Positions 15,490 through 24,092 of a stretch of 39,319 nucleotides of DNA are shown piece after piece. The stretch is from Paenibacillaceae bacterium (lineage in GTDB: Bacteria > Bacillota > Clostridia > Lachnospirales > Lachnospiraceae). Every line of letters starts with the position of its first letter. The stretch's first letter is position 1. The stretch is taken from NCBI GenBank assembly GCA_015057715.1, contig SVDS01000031.1:1-39319 (forward strand). Direction: 5' to 3'. The position numbers were made by a program, and so were the translations under genes. A model generated the notes under the pieces. The model was not told where the DNA came from. It was given only the letters and a program-made list of their open reading frames with translations, and did no database searches.

Positions 15490-16536
15490 ATGTTGGAACT
15501 ATACAAAGCCATTGCAGACTGCGATCCCAACAGAAAAAATATGGTTGCGACAGTGATAGATGGAGAAGCATTGGGACAGAAGGCATTGTTTTCTGATGGG
15601 ATGCTTATCTGTGAGACAAAAGAGTCCGGTTATTTTTCCAAACACGCTGAAACGGTATGGAATGTGGCGAGTGATAAAGACCAATGCAGAAAAGGGATGA
15701 TTACTCTAGATGGCAGGCGTATTTACTGTGACTGGCTGGGCCAGGAGATTCATCTGGTGATATGTGGTGCAGGTCATGTCTCAATTCCGGTGATACAGAT
15801 TGGTCTCATGATGGGATGTGAAGTCACCGTGCTTGAAGACCGTCCCCAATTTGCAGACAATGCAAGGCGGGCAGGAGCGACAACGGTTATTTGTGAACCA
15901 TTTGAGCAGGGACTGAACCAGGTGGAGGGCAGCAGTAATACGTATTTTGTTATTGTAACAAGAGGCCACCGCTATGATCAGACATGTCTGGAACTGATTG
16001 CAAGGAAAAAACATGCCTATATTGGAATGATTGGAAGCCGGGCACGGGTGGCCAAGGTAAAAGAGACCGCATTGTTAAACGGCTGCGATCAGGCAGTTCT
16101 TGATCAGTTATACAGTCCCATAGGCCTGAGTATCAATGCGGAAACTCCGGTTGAAATCGGAGTTGCTATTATGGCAGAAATCATTGAAGTGAAGAACAAG
16201 AAGATGCGTTCCAGTGGATATTCCAAAGATATATTGCATGCCATTTTGAAGCCGGAAGAAAAAATAGGCCGAAACGTTCTGGTTACCATTGTGGCAAGAA
16301 AGGGGTCTGCTCCCCGGGAGGTTGGGACTAAGATGCTGGTAACTCCGGAAGGAAGGTGTATTGGAACCATTGGCGGCGGTTGTATGGAGTCAGAGGTTCT
16401 TCAGATCGCATACCAGATGCTTCACAGTGACAGGGAGAATTCTCAGCTTTTCCATGTTGATATGACCGGAGCAGATGCAGAAGAGGAAGGCATGGTTTGC
16501 GGTGGGGTTATTGATGTATTGCTAGAAGTTATCTGA
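15490..16536 (+). CDS. XdhC-family molybdoenzyme maturation factor
   Basis: A protein of 348 residues. A Rossmann domain in the middle (LVICGAGHVSIPVIQIGLMMGCEVTVLEDRPQFADNARRAGA, then VIVTRGHRYDQTCLELI and YIGMIGSR) is followed by a C-terminal XdhC/CoxI domain (LVTIVARKGSAPREVGTKMLV, TIGGGCMESEV, EEGMVCGGVIDVLLE). The first 70 residues look like a worn copy of the CoxI domain. Classical XdhC has the CoxI domain first, so this is the clostridial CoxI-like/Rossmann/CoxI arrangement. The family helps load sulfurated molybdenum cofactor into hydroxylases. No such hydroxylase is in the window, so its place behind a lactate-type regulator is odd. The ATG after AAGGAG was chosen over the one overlapping the gntR stop. 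Confidence 0.88.
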   Translation: MLELYKAIADCDPNRKNMVATVIDGEALGQKALFSDGMLICETKESGYFSKHAETVWNVASDKDQCRKGMITLDGRRIYCDWLGQEIHLVICGAGHVSIPVIQIGLMMGCEVTVLEDRPQFADNARRAGATTVICEPFEQGLNQVEGSSNTYFVIVTRGHRYDQTCLELIARKKHAYIGMIGSRARVAKVKETALLNGCDQAVLDQLYSPIGLSINAETPVEIGVAIMAEIIEVKNKKMRSSGYSKDILHAILKPEEKIGRNVLVTIVARKGSAPREVGTKMLVTPEGRCIGTIGGGCMESEVLQIAYQMLHSDRENSQLFHVDMTGADAEEEGMVCGGVIDVLLEVI

Positions 16537-16548
16537 ATCTGATGGTAC

Positions 16549-16597
16549 AAGGTCAGAACGGCTTAAAATCATAATGATGAGCCGCTCTGACCTTTTT
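16549..16597 (+). terminator. Rho-independent terminator after the XdhC-family gene
   Basis: Arms 16549-16563 (AAGGTCAGAACGGCT) and 16580-16594 (AGCCGCTCTGACCTT) pair over 15 bp with a single mismatch, around a 16-nt loop, and end in a T-run. Confidence 0.9.
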
Positions 16598-16670
16598 ATT
16601 TTTATATTTTTACTATAATTTTTGGAAATGTATAGATGTTTTTTTAATATTGTGATATTATGGCAATAAG

Positions 16671-16681
16671 TGGTCAGACCA
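16671..16681. promoter_or_regulatory. FadR/LldR-type operator before the lactate operon
   Basis: TGGTCAGACCA is a perfect TGGTC-N-GACCA palindrome, the core recognised by FadR-family GntR regulators. It lies ten bases after a possible -10 (TATTAT, 16656-16661), where a bound protein would block transcription. The -35 is not clear. The nearest candidate regulator is encoded at 14777-15472. Confidence 0.72.
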
Positions 16682-16766
16682 TTATACCAATAAAGCAATA
16701 CAAATTCATGTTACGTTTGTATGATTTGCCACACTATATTTAACACATAGAAAGAGAGGGATACGA

Positions 16767-17555
16767 ATGGATATTTTAGTCTGTATCAAGCAAGTTCCGG
16801 ATACATCAAAAGTTGAAGTGGATCCGGTAACTGGTGTTTTAAAAAGAGATGGTGTAGATTCAAAAATGAACCCTTATGACTTGTATGCTTTGGAAACAGC
16901 ACTGAAGATGAAAGAGCAGCAGGGCGGATTGGTAAAGGTGATCAGCATGGGACCGCCTCAGGCGAAAGAGGTAATTAAAGAAGCATATATGATGGGAGCA
17001 GACGACGGAGCCTTAATAACGGACAGAAAGTTTGCGGGAGCAGATGTACTTGCTACCTCTTATACCATTTCCCAGGGTGTAAGAAAAATGGGAAATTTTG
17101 ATCTTATTTTATGCGGAAAGCAGACAACAGATGGGGATACCGCTCAGGTAGGACCAGAGATGGGGGAATATCTTGGAATCCCGCATATTACCAATGTTTT
17201 AAAGATTGTAGAAATGAAAGAAAAATCAATCATAGTAGAAATGGATATGCCCGACACCATTGAAGTCGCCGAAATCCAGTTTCCATGTTTAATCACCGTG
17301 GAAAAAGATATTTTTCAGCCAAGACTGCCATCTTACAAGAAAAAGTTAGAGGCAAAAGACAAGGAAATCAAAATCCTGACCATCAATGATTTTGAAGATA
17401 GAGATGAGATGAAATATGGGTTAAATGGTTCCCCCACACAGGTAGAAAGAATATTCCCCCCATCTGTCAACAATGACAGAGAGATATGGACTGGAACTGG
17501 CGATAAACTCAGCTTACAAATGGCATCAAAACTGAAAGAGTTAAAATTCATATAA
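16767..17555 (+). CDS. etfB: Electron transfer flavoprotein subunit beta of the lactate dehydrogenase complex
   Basis: A protein of 262 residues with the EtfB pattern: [98 protein letters not shown] and a C-terminal recognition arm. In bifurcating Etfs this subunit holds the FAD that splits or merges electrons and binds NAD. Because it is followed by an FeS-containing EtfA and a FAD lactate dehydrogenase, it corresponds to LctB of the Acetobacterium woodii complex, which oxidises lactate with NAD+ while consuming reduced ferredoxin. AAAGAGAGGG precedes the ATG. Control by the TGGTCAGACCA operator is likely. Confidence 0.93.
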   Translation: MDILVCIKQVPDTSKVEVDPVTGVLKRDGVDSKMNPYDLYALETALKMKEQQGGLVKVISMGPPQAKEVIKEAYMMGADDGALITDRKFAGADVLATSYTISQGVRKMGNFDLILCGKQTTDGDTAQVGPEMGEYLGIPHITNVLKIVEMKEKSIIVEMDMPDTIEVAEIQFPCLITVEKDIFQPRLPSYKKKLEAKDKEIKILTINDFEDRDEMKYGLNGSPTQVERIFPPSVNNDREIWTGTGDKLSLQMASKLKELKFI

Positions 17556-17572
17556 AGAAGGGTGGGGATTTT

Positions 17573-18766
17573 ATGGGCAAGTTAATATGTAACCAGGAGA
17601 ATGTGAATGAATCAAATATCGAAGAATTATTAAACGTCTGTCCTTTTGGAGCAATTGAATACACGGACGGAAAAGTACAGGTGAATGCAGGCTGTAAGAT
17701 GTGTAAGATATGTGTGAAAAAGGGTCCGGCAGGGGTAATGGAATTTGTTGAAACAGAGACAAAAAAGGTTGATAAGAGCCTGTGGAGAGGAATCGCCGTC
17801 TATGTTGATCATGTAGAAGGAACCATTCATCCGGTAACAATGGAGCTGATCGGAAAAGCCAGAGAGCTTGCCAGCGTTGTTGATTTTCCAGTGTATTGCG
17901 TTTTTATCGGCCACAATATAAAAAAGAAAGCAGAAGAACTGCTGCATTACGGCGTGGATGAAGTCTTTGTATACGATAACAAAGAATTAAAGGATTTCAG
18001 AATTGAAACTTACACAGCAGCCATGGAAGACTTTATAAATAAAGTAAAACCATCTTCCATACTGGTGGGTGCCACGACCACAGGAAGATCTCTTGCTCCC
18101 AGAGTAGCTACCAGGTTCAGAACCGGATTAACTGCTGACTGCACCATACTTGAAATGAAGGAAAACACAGATCTTGTTCAGATCAGACCGGCCTTTGGCG
18201 GCAATATTATGGCTCAGATTATATGCCCCAATACAAGACCCCAGATGGCAACGGTAAGATATAAGATTATGAATGCACCGGAAAGACAGAGAGATCCTAA
18301 AGGAACAATAACGGTATGTGAACTGGAACCGGAAAAATTAAAATCCCAGATAGAGGTTCTAAAGGTTACAAAGAAAAAAGTTGAAGAAAACATATCTGAT
18401 GCAGAGGTGATCGTGGCAGTAGGCAGAGCTATTAAATCAGAAAAAGACATGGCCATGGTGCAGGATCTGGCAGATCTTCTCCATGCCCAGATTGCTGGAA
18501 CAAGACCTCTTGTGGAGGCAGGACTGATTCCGGCAAAGAAACAGATTGGCCTTTCCGGGAGAACGGTAAAGCCAAAGCTGATCATTGCCCTGGGAATTTC
18601 TGGTGCCGTTCAGTTTGTGGCTGGAATGAATCACTCAGATCGTATTTTTGCTATCAATAAAGATGAGAATGCCTCGATCTTTCATACAGCACATTATGGA
18701 ATCGTAGGAGATATTTATGAAATTGTGCCCCAGCTTGTGAAAGAATTAAAGTGTACAGGAGCGTAG
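17573..18766 (+). CDS. etfA: Electron transfer flavoprotein subunit alpha with N-terminal 4Fe-4S segment
   Basis: A protein of 397 residues. The first 60 residues form a half-ferredoxin with Cys23 in VCPFGAIEY and CxxCxxC at 41, 44 and 47 (CKMCKIC), enough for one 4Fe-4S cluster. A standard EtfA follows from about residue 72 (GIAVYVDHVEGTIHPVTMELIGKAREL). The C-terminal FAD site has GLIPAKKQIGLSGRTVKPKL, ALGISGAVQFVAGM, DRIFAINKDENASIFHTAHYGIVGD. The FeS addition is the mark of lactate-dehydrogenase-linked LctC, where it receives electrons from reduced ferredoxin. It sits 17 bases after etfB, behind AAGGGTGGGG, and is co-transcribed with it. Confidence 0.94.
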   Translation: MGKLICNQENVNESNIEELLNVCPFGAIEYTDGKVQVNAGCKMCKICVKKGPAGVMEFVETETKKVDKSLWRGIAVYVDHVEGTIHPVTMELIGKARELASVVDFPVYCVFIGHNIKKKAEELLHYGVDEVFVYDNKELKDFRIETYTAAMEDFINKVKPSSILVGATTTGRSLAPRVATRFRTGLTADCTILEMKENTDLVQIRPAFGGNIMAQIICPNTRPQMATVRYKIMNAPERQRDPKGTITVCELEPEKLKSQIEVLKVTKKKVEENISDAEVIVAVGRAIKSEKDMAMVQDLADLLHAQIAGTRPLVEAGLIPAKKQIGLSGRTVKPKLIIALGISGAVQFVAGMNHSDRIFAINKDENASIFHTAHYGIVGDIYEIVPQLVKELKCTGA

Positions 18767-18839
18767 TTAACAATTTATACATAGAATGCGGGTCGATTCA
18801 TTGATAGAAAAATTACGAATCAAGGAGGGAATAAATGTG

Positions 18840-20237
18840 ATGGATTATAAAAAAATTAATACCGGAGACGTGGAATATCTGATAACTCTGCTAGGCAGGG
18901 ACAGAGTATTTACCGATGATGAAATTAATGATGACTTTAGTCATGATGAAATGGGCGGAATAAGCCGGAGACCAGATGTACTTGTGGATGTTCTTACAAC
19001 AGAAGAAGTATCAAAGATCATGAAATATGCCTATGACCATAGAATTCCTGTTGTAGCCAGAGGATCAGGTACTGGTTTAGTGGGAGCATCTGTTCCGGTT
19101 TACGGTGGAATTATGATCAATATGTCTAAGATGAACCGGATACTGGAAATAGACGAAGAAAATCTCACACTGACTCTGGAACCGGGAGTCTTATTAATGG
19201 AGATCAGTGAATTTGTTGAAGAACATGATTTATTCTATCCCCCAGATCCAGGTGAAAAATCCGCAACGATTGCCGGTAACATCAATACTAACGCAGGAGG
19301 CATGAGAGCGGTTAAGTATGGAGTTACCAGAGATTACGTGAGAGGGCTGGAGGTTGTTCTTCCAAACGGGGAAATCCTTGAAATCGGTGGTAAGGTGGTA
19401 AAAAACTCCTCTGGCTATAGTATAAAAGACTTAATATGCGGGTCAGAAGGAACCCTTGGAATTGTAACAAAAGCCATTTTAAAACTGCTCCCCCTGCCTA
19501 AAAAGGCAATTTCCCTGTTAATTCCATTTCCCAGCCTGGATATGGCAATCAGTACGGTTCCGAAAATCGTGAAATCAAAAGCTGCCCCCACTGCCATAGA
19601 ATTTATGCAGAGAGAAGTAATTCTGGCAGCCGAGGAATACTTAGGAAAGAAATTTCCTGACAATTCTTCCGATGCATATCTCTTACTGACATTTGACGGA
19701 AATACCAGGGAGGAAATCGAAGGGGCATATGAAAAAGTTGCGGATATCTGCCTGAAGGAAGGTGCCTGCGATGTATTTATTGTTGATACAGATGAGAGAA
19801 AGGATTCTGTCTGGTCTGCCAGAGGAGCATTTCTTGAAGCTGTGAAAGCATCAACCACAGATATGGATGAATGTGACGTAGTAGTTCCAAGAAATAAAGT
19901 TGCTGAATTTATTAAATATACCCACGAACTTCAAGACAGATTTCAGGTGAGAATCAGAAGCTTTGGTCATGCAGGAGATGGGAATCTTCATGTATATGTA
20001 TTAAAGGATGATCTTTCAGAGGAAGCCTGGAAGAAGAAACTTTCAAAAGTATTTGAAGCCATGTATAGCAAATCAAGGGAGCTAAGCGGCCTGGTATCCG
20101 GAGAACATGGAATTGGTTTTGCCAAGAAAGCATATATGCTGGAACAATACAGTCAGGAATATGTAGAATTGATGAAAAATATAAAACTGGCCTTTGATTC
20201 CAGAAATATTTTAAACCCTGGGAAGATTTTTCAGTAA
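18840..20237 (+). CDS. lctD: FAD-dependent lactate dehydrogenase of the Etf-linked complex
   Basis: A protein of 465 residues of the GlcD/D-lactate dehydrogenase FAD family. The N-terminal FAD-binding PCMH domain shows [21 protein letters not shown] and [33 protein letters not shown], and [20 protein letters not shown]. The C-terminal oxidase domain ends with [14 protein letters not shown], the His cluster of the substrate site, and [17 protein letters not shown]. It oxidises lactate to pyruvate and passes electrons to the preceding Etf pair. The start is the ATG (or GTG three bases earlier) after AAGGAGGG; a farther in-frame ATG at 18786 lacks a ribosome binding site. Length is close to the known LctD enzymes. 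Confidence 0.93.
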   Translation: MDYKKINTGDVEYLITLLGRDRVFTDDEINDDFSHDEMGGISRRPDVLVDVLTTEEVSKIMKYAYDHRIPVVARGSGTGLVGASVPVYGGIMINMSKMNRILEIDEENLTLTLEPGVLLMEISEFVEEHDLFYPPDPGEKSATIAGNINTNAGGMRAVKYGVTRDYVRGLEVVLPNGEILEIGGKVVKNSSGYSIKDLICGSEGTLGIVTKAILKLLPLPKKAISLLIPFPSLDMAISTVPKIVKSKAAPTAIEFMQREVILAAEEYLGKKFPDNSSDAYLLLTFDGNTREEIEGAYEKVADICLKEGACDVFIVDTDERKDSVWSARGAFLEAVKASTTDMDECDVVVPRNKVAEFIKYTHELQDRFQVRIRSFGHAGDGNLHVYVLKDDLSEEAWKKKLSKVFEAMYSKSRELSGLVSGEHGIGFAKKAYMLEQYSQEYVELMKNIKLAFDSRNILNPGKIFQ

Positions 20238-20269
20238 ATCAATCCGATAAAAGATCGTGAGGAAATCTT

Positions 20270-21544
20270 ATGGCTAAAATAAAAATACCATATTCAAATA
20301 GACTTTTAGAGGTTGAAATTCCAGATCATAATCTGGTTGGAATATTAGAATCAAAAGCCCATACGTATCACGCCAGTGGAAGTCAGGAGGAGATTGTAAA
20401 CAGGGCTTTGGATTACCCGATGGGAAGTACATACTTAGAAGAGCTGGTTCGGGGAAAGAAAAACATGGTGATTATAACAAGTGATCATACCAGGCCGGTC
20501 CCAAGCAAAGTGACAATGCCGATCCTTCTTAAACGGATCAGGGCGGTAAATCCTGATATTGACATTAAAATATTAATTGCTACCGGCTTTCACAGACCCG
20601 ATACAACGGAAGAACTGATTCACAAGTTTGGGCAGGAAATAACAGACAATGAAGTGATCATCAATCATTTATCAGAAGATGAAAACAGCGTAGTGAGAGT
20701 AGGAACGCTACCTTCCGGCGGAGAACTCTGGCTTAATAAGCTGGCAATGGAAACAGAGTTATTGATATCTGAAGGATTTATAGAGCCTCATTTTTTTGCA
20801 GGATTTTCTGGAGGAAGAAAGAGTGTACTTCCAGGCGTGGCATCGGCGAAAACCGTAATGGCAAACCATTGCTCCGAATTTATAGCGAGCGAGTACGCCA
20901 GGACTGGAGTCATTCATAACAATCCCATTCATAACGATATGCTTTATGCAGCAAGACAGGCAAAGCTTGCATTTATACTGAATGTTGTCATTGACAGTGA
21001 AAAAAATATTATTAATGCCTTTGCAGGAGACAGCGAACAGGCACACGCAGAAGGATGTAAATTTGTTATGGATCTGGCAGAGGTCAAGGCTGTAAAAGCA
21101 GATATTGCAATAACCTCCAATGGAGGATATCCTCTTGACCAGAATGTATATCAGTCTGTGAAAGGAATGACGGCAGCAGAAGCTGTGTGCAAAGAGGGCG
21201 GGGTTATTATTATGGTCTCGGCCTGCAATGACGGGCATGGAGGGAAGTCCTTTTATGAAAATTTGGCAAATGCAAAGAGTCCGGATGAGGTTCTTAACCG
21301 TGTAATGAAGACCGGAAGAACAGAAACAATACCGGATCAATGGGAGTTCCAGATACTTGCACGGATACTAATAAAGCATACAGTCATTCTAGTTTCCGAC
21401 CTATGTGATCCGGAAATGATAAAAAAAATGCATATGCAGCATGCATATACATTTGAGGAAGCACTTAAGAGGGCTTTCGAAATAAAAGGGTCAGATGCGG
21501 ACATAACAGTCATACCCGATGGGGTGGGTGTAGTAGTGAAATGA
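20270..21544 (+). CDS. larA: Nickel-dependent lactate racemase
   Basis: A protein of 424 residues matching LarA. His108 (GFHRP), His174 (EPHFFAGFSGG), Lys184 (GGRKSVLPGV) and His200 (ANH) fall at the same numbers as the nickel-pincer-cofactor ligands and catalytic residues of the Lactobacillus plantarum enzyme, and the SDHTRPVPS loop is present. LarA interconverts D- and L-lactate through hydride transfer on the nickel pincer nucleotide. The cofactor-making genes larB, larC and larE are not in the window and must lie elsewhere. It is the last gene of the lactate operon and lets the stereospecific dehydrogenase use both isomers. A strong terminator follows at once. Confidence 0.95.
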   Translation: MAKIKIPYSNRLLEVEIPDHNLVGILESKAHTYHASGSQEEIVNRALDYPMGSTYLEELVRGKKNMVIITSDHTRPVPSKVTMPILLKRIRAVNPDIDIKILIATGFHRPDTTEELIHKFGQEITDNEVIINHLSEDENSVVRVGTLPSGGELWLNKLAMETELLISEGFIEPHFFAGFSGGRKSVLPGVASAKTVMANHCSEFIASEYARTGVIHNNPIHNDMLYAARQAKLAFILNVVIDSEKNIINAFAGDSEQAHAEGCKFVMDLAEVKAVKADIAITSNGGYPLDQNVYQSVKGMTAAEAVCKEGGVIIMVSACNDGHGGKSFYENLANAKSPDEVLNRVMKTGRTETIPDQWEFQILARILIKHTVILVSDLCDPEMIKKMHMQHAYTFEEALKRAFEIKGSDADITVIPDGVGVVVK

Positions 21545-21549
21545 ATCAG

Positions 21550-21587
21550 GGAAAGGAGTTCTCTTTGGAGAGCTCCTTTCCTATTTT
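21550..21587 (+). terminator. Rho-independent terminator after larA
   Basis: A 14-bp stem (21550-21563 with 21568-21581) with one G-U pair closes on a TTTG tetraloop and is followed by TATTTT. It begins six bases after the stop codon. Confidence 0.92.
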
Positions 21588-21773
21588 GCGTACAGAATGA
21601 TTATGGAGTTACCGTTCCTGCTGGATTGACGAAACCGGGTTAACACAGTACTTCTCCATCACAGGTGCGTACCTGCCCCAATCAAATCATTGTAATAATA
21701 TTTATTATCGTCGATTTTGAAATGGTTAAAATAATAATGATTGCCATTATCAAATAATTTATAAAAAGTTTAT

Positions 21774-21802
21774 TTGCATTGAGAACGGATGTTCTATATA
21801 CT
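21774..21802 (+). promoter_or_regulatory. SigmaA-type promoter of gapN
   Basis: TTGCAT (21774-21779) and TATACT (21797-21802) have a 17-bp spacer. Transcription would start about 21809. Confidence 0.75.
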
Positions 21803-21808
21803 GGTAGC

Positions 21809-21838
21809 ATATAAAATCATTGGTATTTGATTTTATAT
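21809..21838. promoter_or_regulatory. 11-bp inverted repeat at the gapN transcription start
   Basis: ATATAAAATCA (21809-21819) and TGATTTTATAT (21828-21838) are perfect inverted copies around an 8-base centre, beginning at the expected transcription start. It is a likely operator; no matching regulator is adjacent. Confidence 0.65.
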
Positions 21839-21893
21839 TTTAGGTATATTATAGACAGATGGTCATTATAAAGAAATGAGAGGAGAGAATCAT

Positions 21894-23348
21894 ATGGCTG
21901 GATTATGCAATGAGAATCTTATATATAACAATTTAATCAATGGGCAGTGGACAGAATCTGCATCAGGAGATGTCATTACCATAACATCACCTGCGGATGG
22001 TTCTTTCGTGGGCAAGATACAGGCGATCAGTAAGGAAGAAGTAGATGAAATTGTCCGGTATTCCAAAGCTGGTCAATCACAGTGGGCTACTGTACCCATA
22101 TACGAAAAAGCCGCAATCCTTTATAAGGCGGCCGCGCTCCTGGAAGAACGGACAGAAGAAATATCGGATATCCTCATGATGGAAATCGCAAAAGATAAGA
22201 AATCTTCCGTATCAGAAGTCAAACGAACTGTGGACTTTTTACGTTTTACAGCAGATGCAGGGAAAAGTCTGGAAGGAATCGCAGTGAGCGGTGAGAATTT
22301 TCCAGGGGGCTCACGCAATAAGATGTCCTATATAAAGAGAATTCCTCTTGGTACCGTATTGGCAATATCCCCCTTTAACTATCCAATTAATTTATCGGCT
22401 TCCAAGATAGCACCGGCATTAATGGGGGGAAACGCAGTCATATTGAAACCGGCAACACAGGGCGCCATTAGTGCACTTCACCTTGTAAAGGCATTGCAGG
22501 ATGCAGGGCTTCCGGCAGGGGTGATACAGACAGTAACCGGCAAAGGAAGTGAGATCGGCGATTACATTGTAACCCACCAGGGAATTGATTTTATTAATTT
22601 TACAGGCAGCACGGAGGTGGGCAGGCATATATCACAGATTTCCTGTATGACGCCCCTGCTTCTGGAACTTGGCGGTAAGGATGCGGCTCTTGTACTGGAA
22701 GATGCAGATCTGGAGTATGCGGCAGATAATATTGTGGAAGGCGCTTTTTCCTATTCCGGACAGCGCTGTACAGCGGTGAAACGAATTATTACCACAGATA
22801 AAGCGGCAGACCAGTTAGTCACCATGTTGAAATCAAGAATTGAAAAATTATCCGTAGGAGATCCCAGAAAATCTGCGGTTGTTACACCCTTAATTGATCA
22901 GAAGGCTGCGGATTTTGCGGTATTTTTAACTCAGGATGCCATTGACAAAGGGGCTGAGCTGATTGTGGGCAATAAACGTGAGGGGAACCTGGTTTATCCT
23001 ACCTTGTTAGATAAGGTGACAGTGGATATGGAGATCGCTTGGAAAGAGCCATTTTCGCCGATTCTGCCTATTATCCGGGTAAAGAATATGGATGAAGCTG
23101 TGGAAATCGCCAACCGTTCCGAGTATGGTCTACAATCATCTGTATTTACAAAAGACATTAATAAAGCGTTTCTCATTGCTGAGAAATTAGAAGTGGGGAC
23201 GGTACAGATTAATAACAAGACAGAACGAGGACCAGATCATTTTCCATTCCTGGGAGTAAAGGCTTCCGGTATGGGGACTCAGGGAGTAAGATATTCCATA
23301 GAAGCCATGACAAGACCAAAAGCTGTTACCATTAATGTCACACAATAA
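21894..23348 (+). CDS. gapN: Non-phosphorylating NADP-dependent glyceraldehyde-3-phosphate dehydrogenase
   Basis: A protein of 484 residues of the aldehyde dehydrogenase superfamily that follows GapN along its length: SPFNYPINLSASKIAPALMGGN, KPATQGAISALHL, GKGSEIGDYIVTHQGIDFINFTGST, LELGGKDAALVLEDADLE with the general base Glu258, YSGQRCTAVKR with the nucleophile Cys292, WKEPFSPILPIIRV, and SEYGLQSSVFT. The C-terminal TVQINNKTERGPDHFPFLG is typical of GapN. It oxidises glyceraldehyde-3-phosphate straight to 3-phosphoglycerate, giving NADPH and forgoing ATP. The start is the ATG following GAGAGGAGAG rather than the ATG at 21876 that overlaps this site. It is a single-gene unit between two terminators. 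Confidence 0.93.
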   Translation: MAGLCNENLIYNNLINGQWTESASGDVITITSPADGSFVGKIQAISKEEVDEIVRYSKAGQSQWATVPIYEKAAILYKAAALLEERTEEISDILMMEIAKDKKSSVSEVKRTVDFLRFTADAGKSLEGIAVSGENFPGGSRNKMSYIKRIPLGTVLAISPFNYPINLSASKIAPALMGGNAVILKPATQGAISALHLVKALQDAGLPAGVIQTVTGKGSEIGDYIVTHQGIDFINFTGSTEVGRHISQISCMTPLLLELGGKDAALVLEDADLEYAADNIVEGAFSYSGQRCTAVKRIITTDKAADQLVTMLKSRIEKLSVGDPRKSAVVTPLIDQKAADFAVFLTQDAIDKGAELIVGNKREGNLVYPTLLDKVTVDMEIAWKEPFSPILPIIRVKNMDEAVEIANRSEYGLQSSVFTKDINKAFLIAEKLEVGTVQINNKTERGPDHFPFLGVKASGMGTQGVRYSIEAMTRPKAVTINVTQ

Positions 23349-23360
23349 AACCCAGATACT

Positions 23361-23395
23361 GCAGCCTGCCCGGTTTAAACGGGCAGGCTGCAATT
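23361..23395. terminator. Terminator between gapN and the cupin gene
   Basis: A perfect 12-bp GC-rich stem, GCAGCCTGCCCG (23361-23372) with CGGGCAGGCTGC (23380-23391), is followed by AATTTT. The genes converge here, so it probably serves both. Confidence 0.88.
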
Positions 23396-23416
23396 TTATG
23401 TCTGATAAGAACCGAA

Positions 23417-23881
23417 TCAGCTTTCATCGTTGGGAATGCTGTCGGCCTTGGTTGGATGTACGGTACCCCATTCGTAGTGAGGAGGAGCATAAACGGAAGT
23501 CATTCTAAGGGGCTGGTTTCCAATATTAACAATATTATGCCAGATACCTGCAGGAACAAATATGCTGTAATTGTCAAATACCAGATATTGGGAATCCATG
23601 GAAAGCTTTGAAGTTCCAAGCTGAACCAGGCCCAGGCCTTCCTCCACTCTCAAAAACTGGTCAAGATCCGAATGGACCTCCAGACCTACGGTTCCTTTCA
23701 CTGGTATGTTCATAAGTGTGACCTGAAGATGGTCTCCGGTCCACAGTGTAGTGCGAAAATTGTCATTTTGTCTGGCTGCTTTTTGCATATCAATAATAAA
23801 TGGATTTGGCCCGAAATCCGAAGGAAATTCCGGCAGATTGGTCATTTCAGAATCGAATTCGGTCTTGTCATTTTCAAACAT
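23417..23881 (-). CDS. Single-domain cupin protein
   Basis: A protein of 154 residues. After a variable start with NLPEFPSDFGPNPFIIDMQKAARQN comes a cupin barrel: TGDHLQVTLMNIP, then the first metal motif VGLEVHSDLDQFLRVEEGLGLVQLG (His, Asp/Gln, Glu) and the second motif YSIFVPAGIWHNIVNIGNQPLRMTSVYAPPHYEWGTVH. It probably binds a divalent metal. The same type of short cupin is common in Clostridia, and its substrate is not known to me. The start at MFENDKTEF is chosen because the frame upstream has about 60 residues of poor, AT-rich coding character and only this ATG has a fair GGTGA site. It is a monocistronic minus-strand gene. Confidence 0.82.
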   Translation of the reverse strand: MFENDKTEFDSEMTNLPEFPSDFGPNPFIIDMQKAARQNDNFRTTLWTGDHLQVTLMNIPVKGTVGLEVHSDLDQFLRVEEGLGLVQLGTSKLSMDSQYLVFDNYSIFVPAGIWHNIVNIGNQPLRMTSVYAPPHYEWGTVHPTKADSIPNDES

Positions 23882-24092
23882 AGCATCATTCACCGATATA
23901 ATTGTTTCTATTATTATATGAGCTGTAAAATATGAGTGATACCGTTTTTGGTGATATTTGGAAAAAATATGACTTAATAAACGAACCTTTGTAATCGGAC
24001 AAGTAAACCTTTTGACAAAATACGCCATTATATGATATTGTTGTATAATACAAAAGGTAATAATCATTATTAATTACAGGAGGCTTTATTCT

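Larger units (their letters stand above)
21588..21893. other. Regulatory region before gapN
   Basis: No gene is supported. The left half shows only a weak CAGGT/ACCTG repeat near 21662-21675. The right half holds the gapN promoter, a long inverted repeat and a GAGAGGAGAG ribosome binding site. Confidence 0.5.

Noticed and set aside
20759-21340. Open frame of 193 codons on the minus strand inside larA
   Set aside because: It lies fully antisense to a LarA gene with all active-site residues, has no ribosome binding site and reads as Cys/His/Ile-rich low-quality protein.
24012-24049. TTGACA and TATAAT before the receiver-CheX gene read as a promoter
   Set aside because: The spacing is 26 bp, too long for sigmaA. 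One of the two may belong to a real promoter, but the pair does not.
23882-24067. Upstream extension of the cupin gene by about 60 codons
   Set aside because: The extension is AT-rich and rich in Tyr, His and Ile with no family resemblance; the ATG at 23881 fits the cupin N-terminus.
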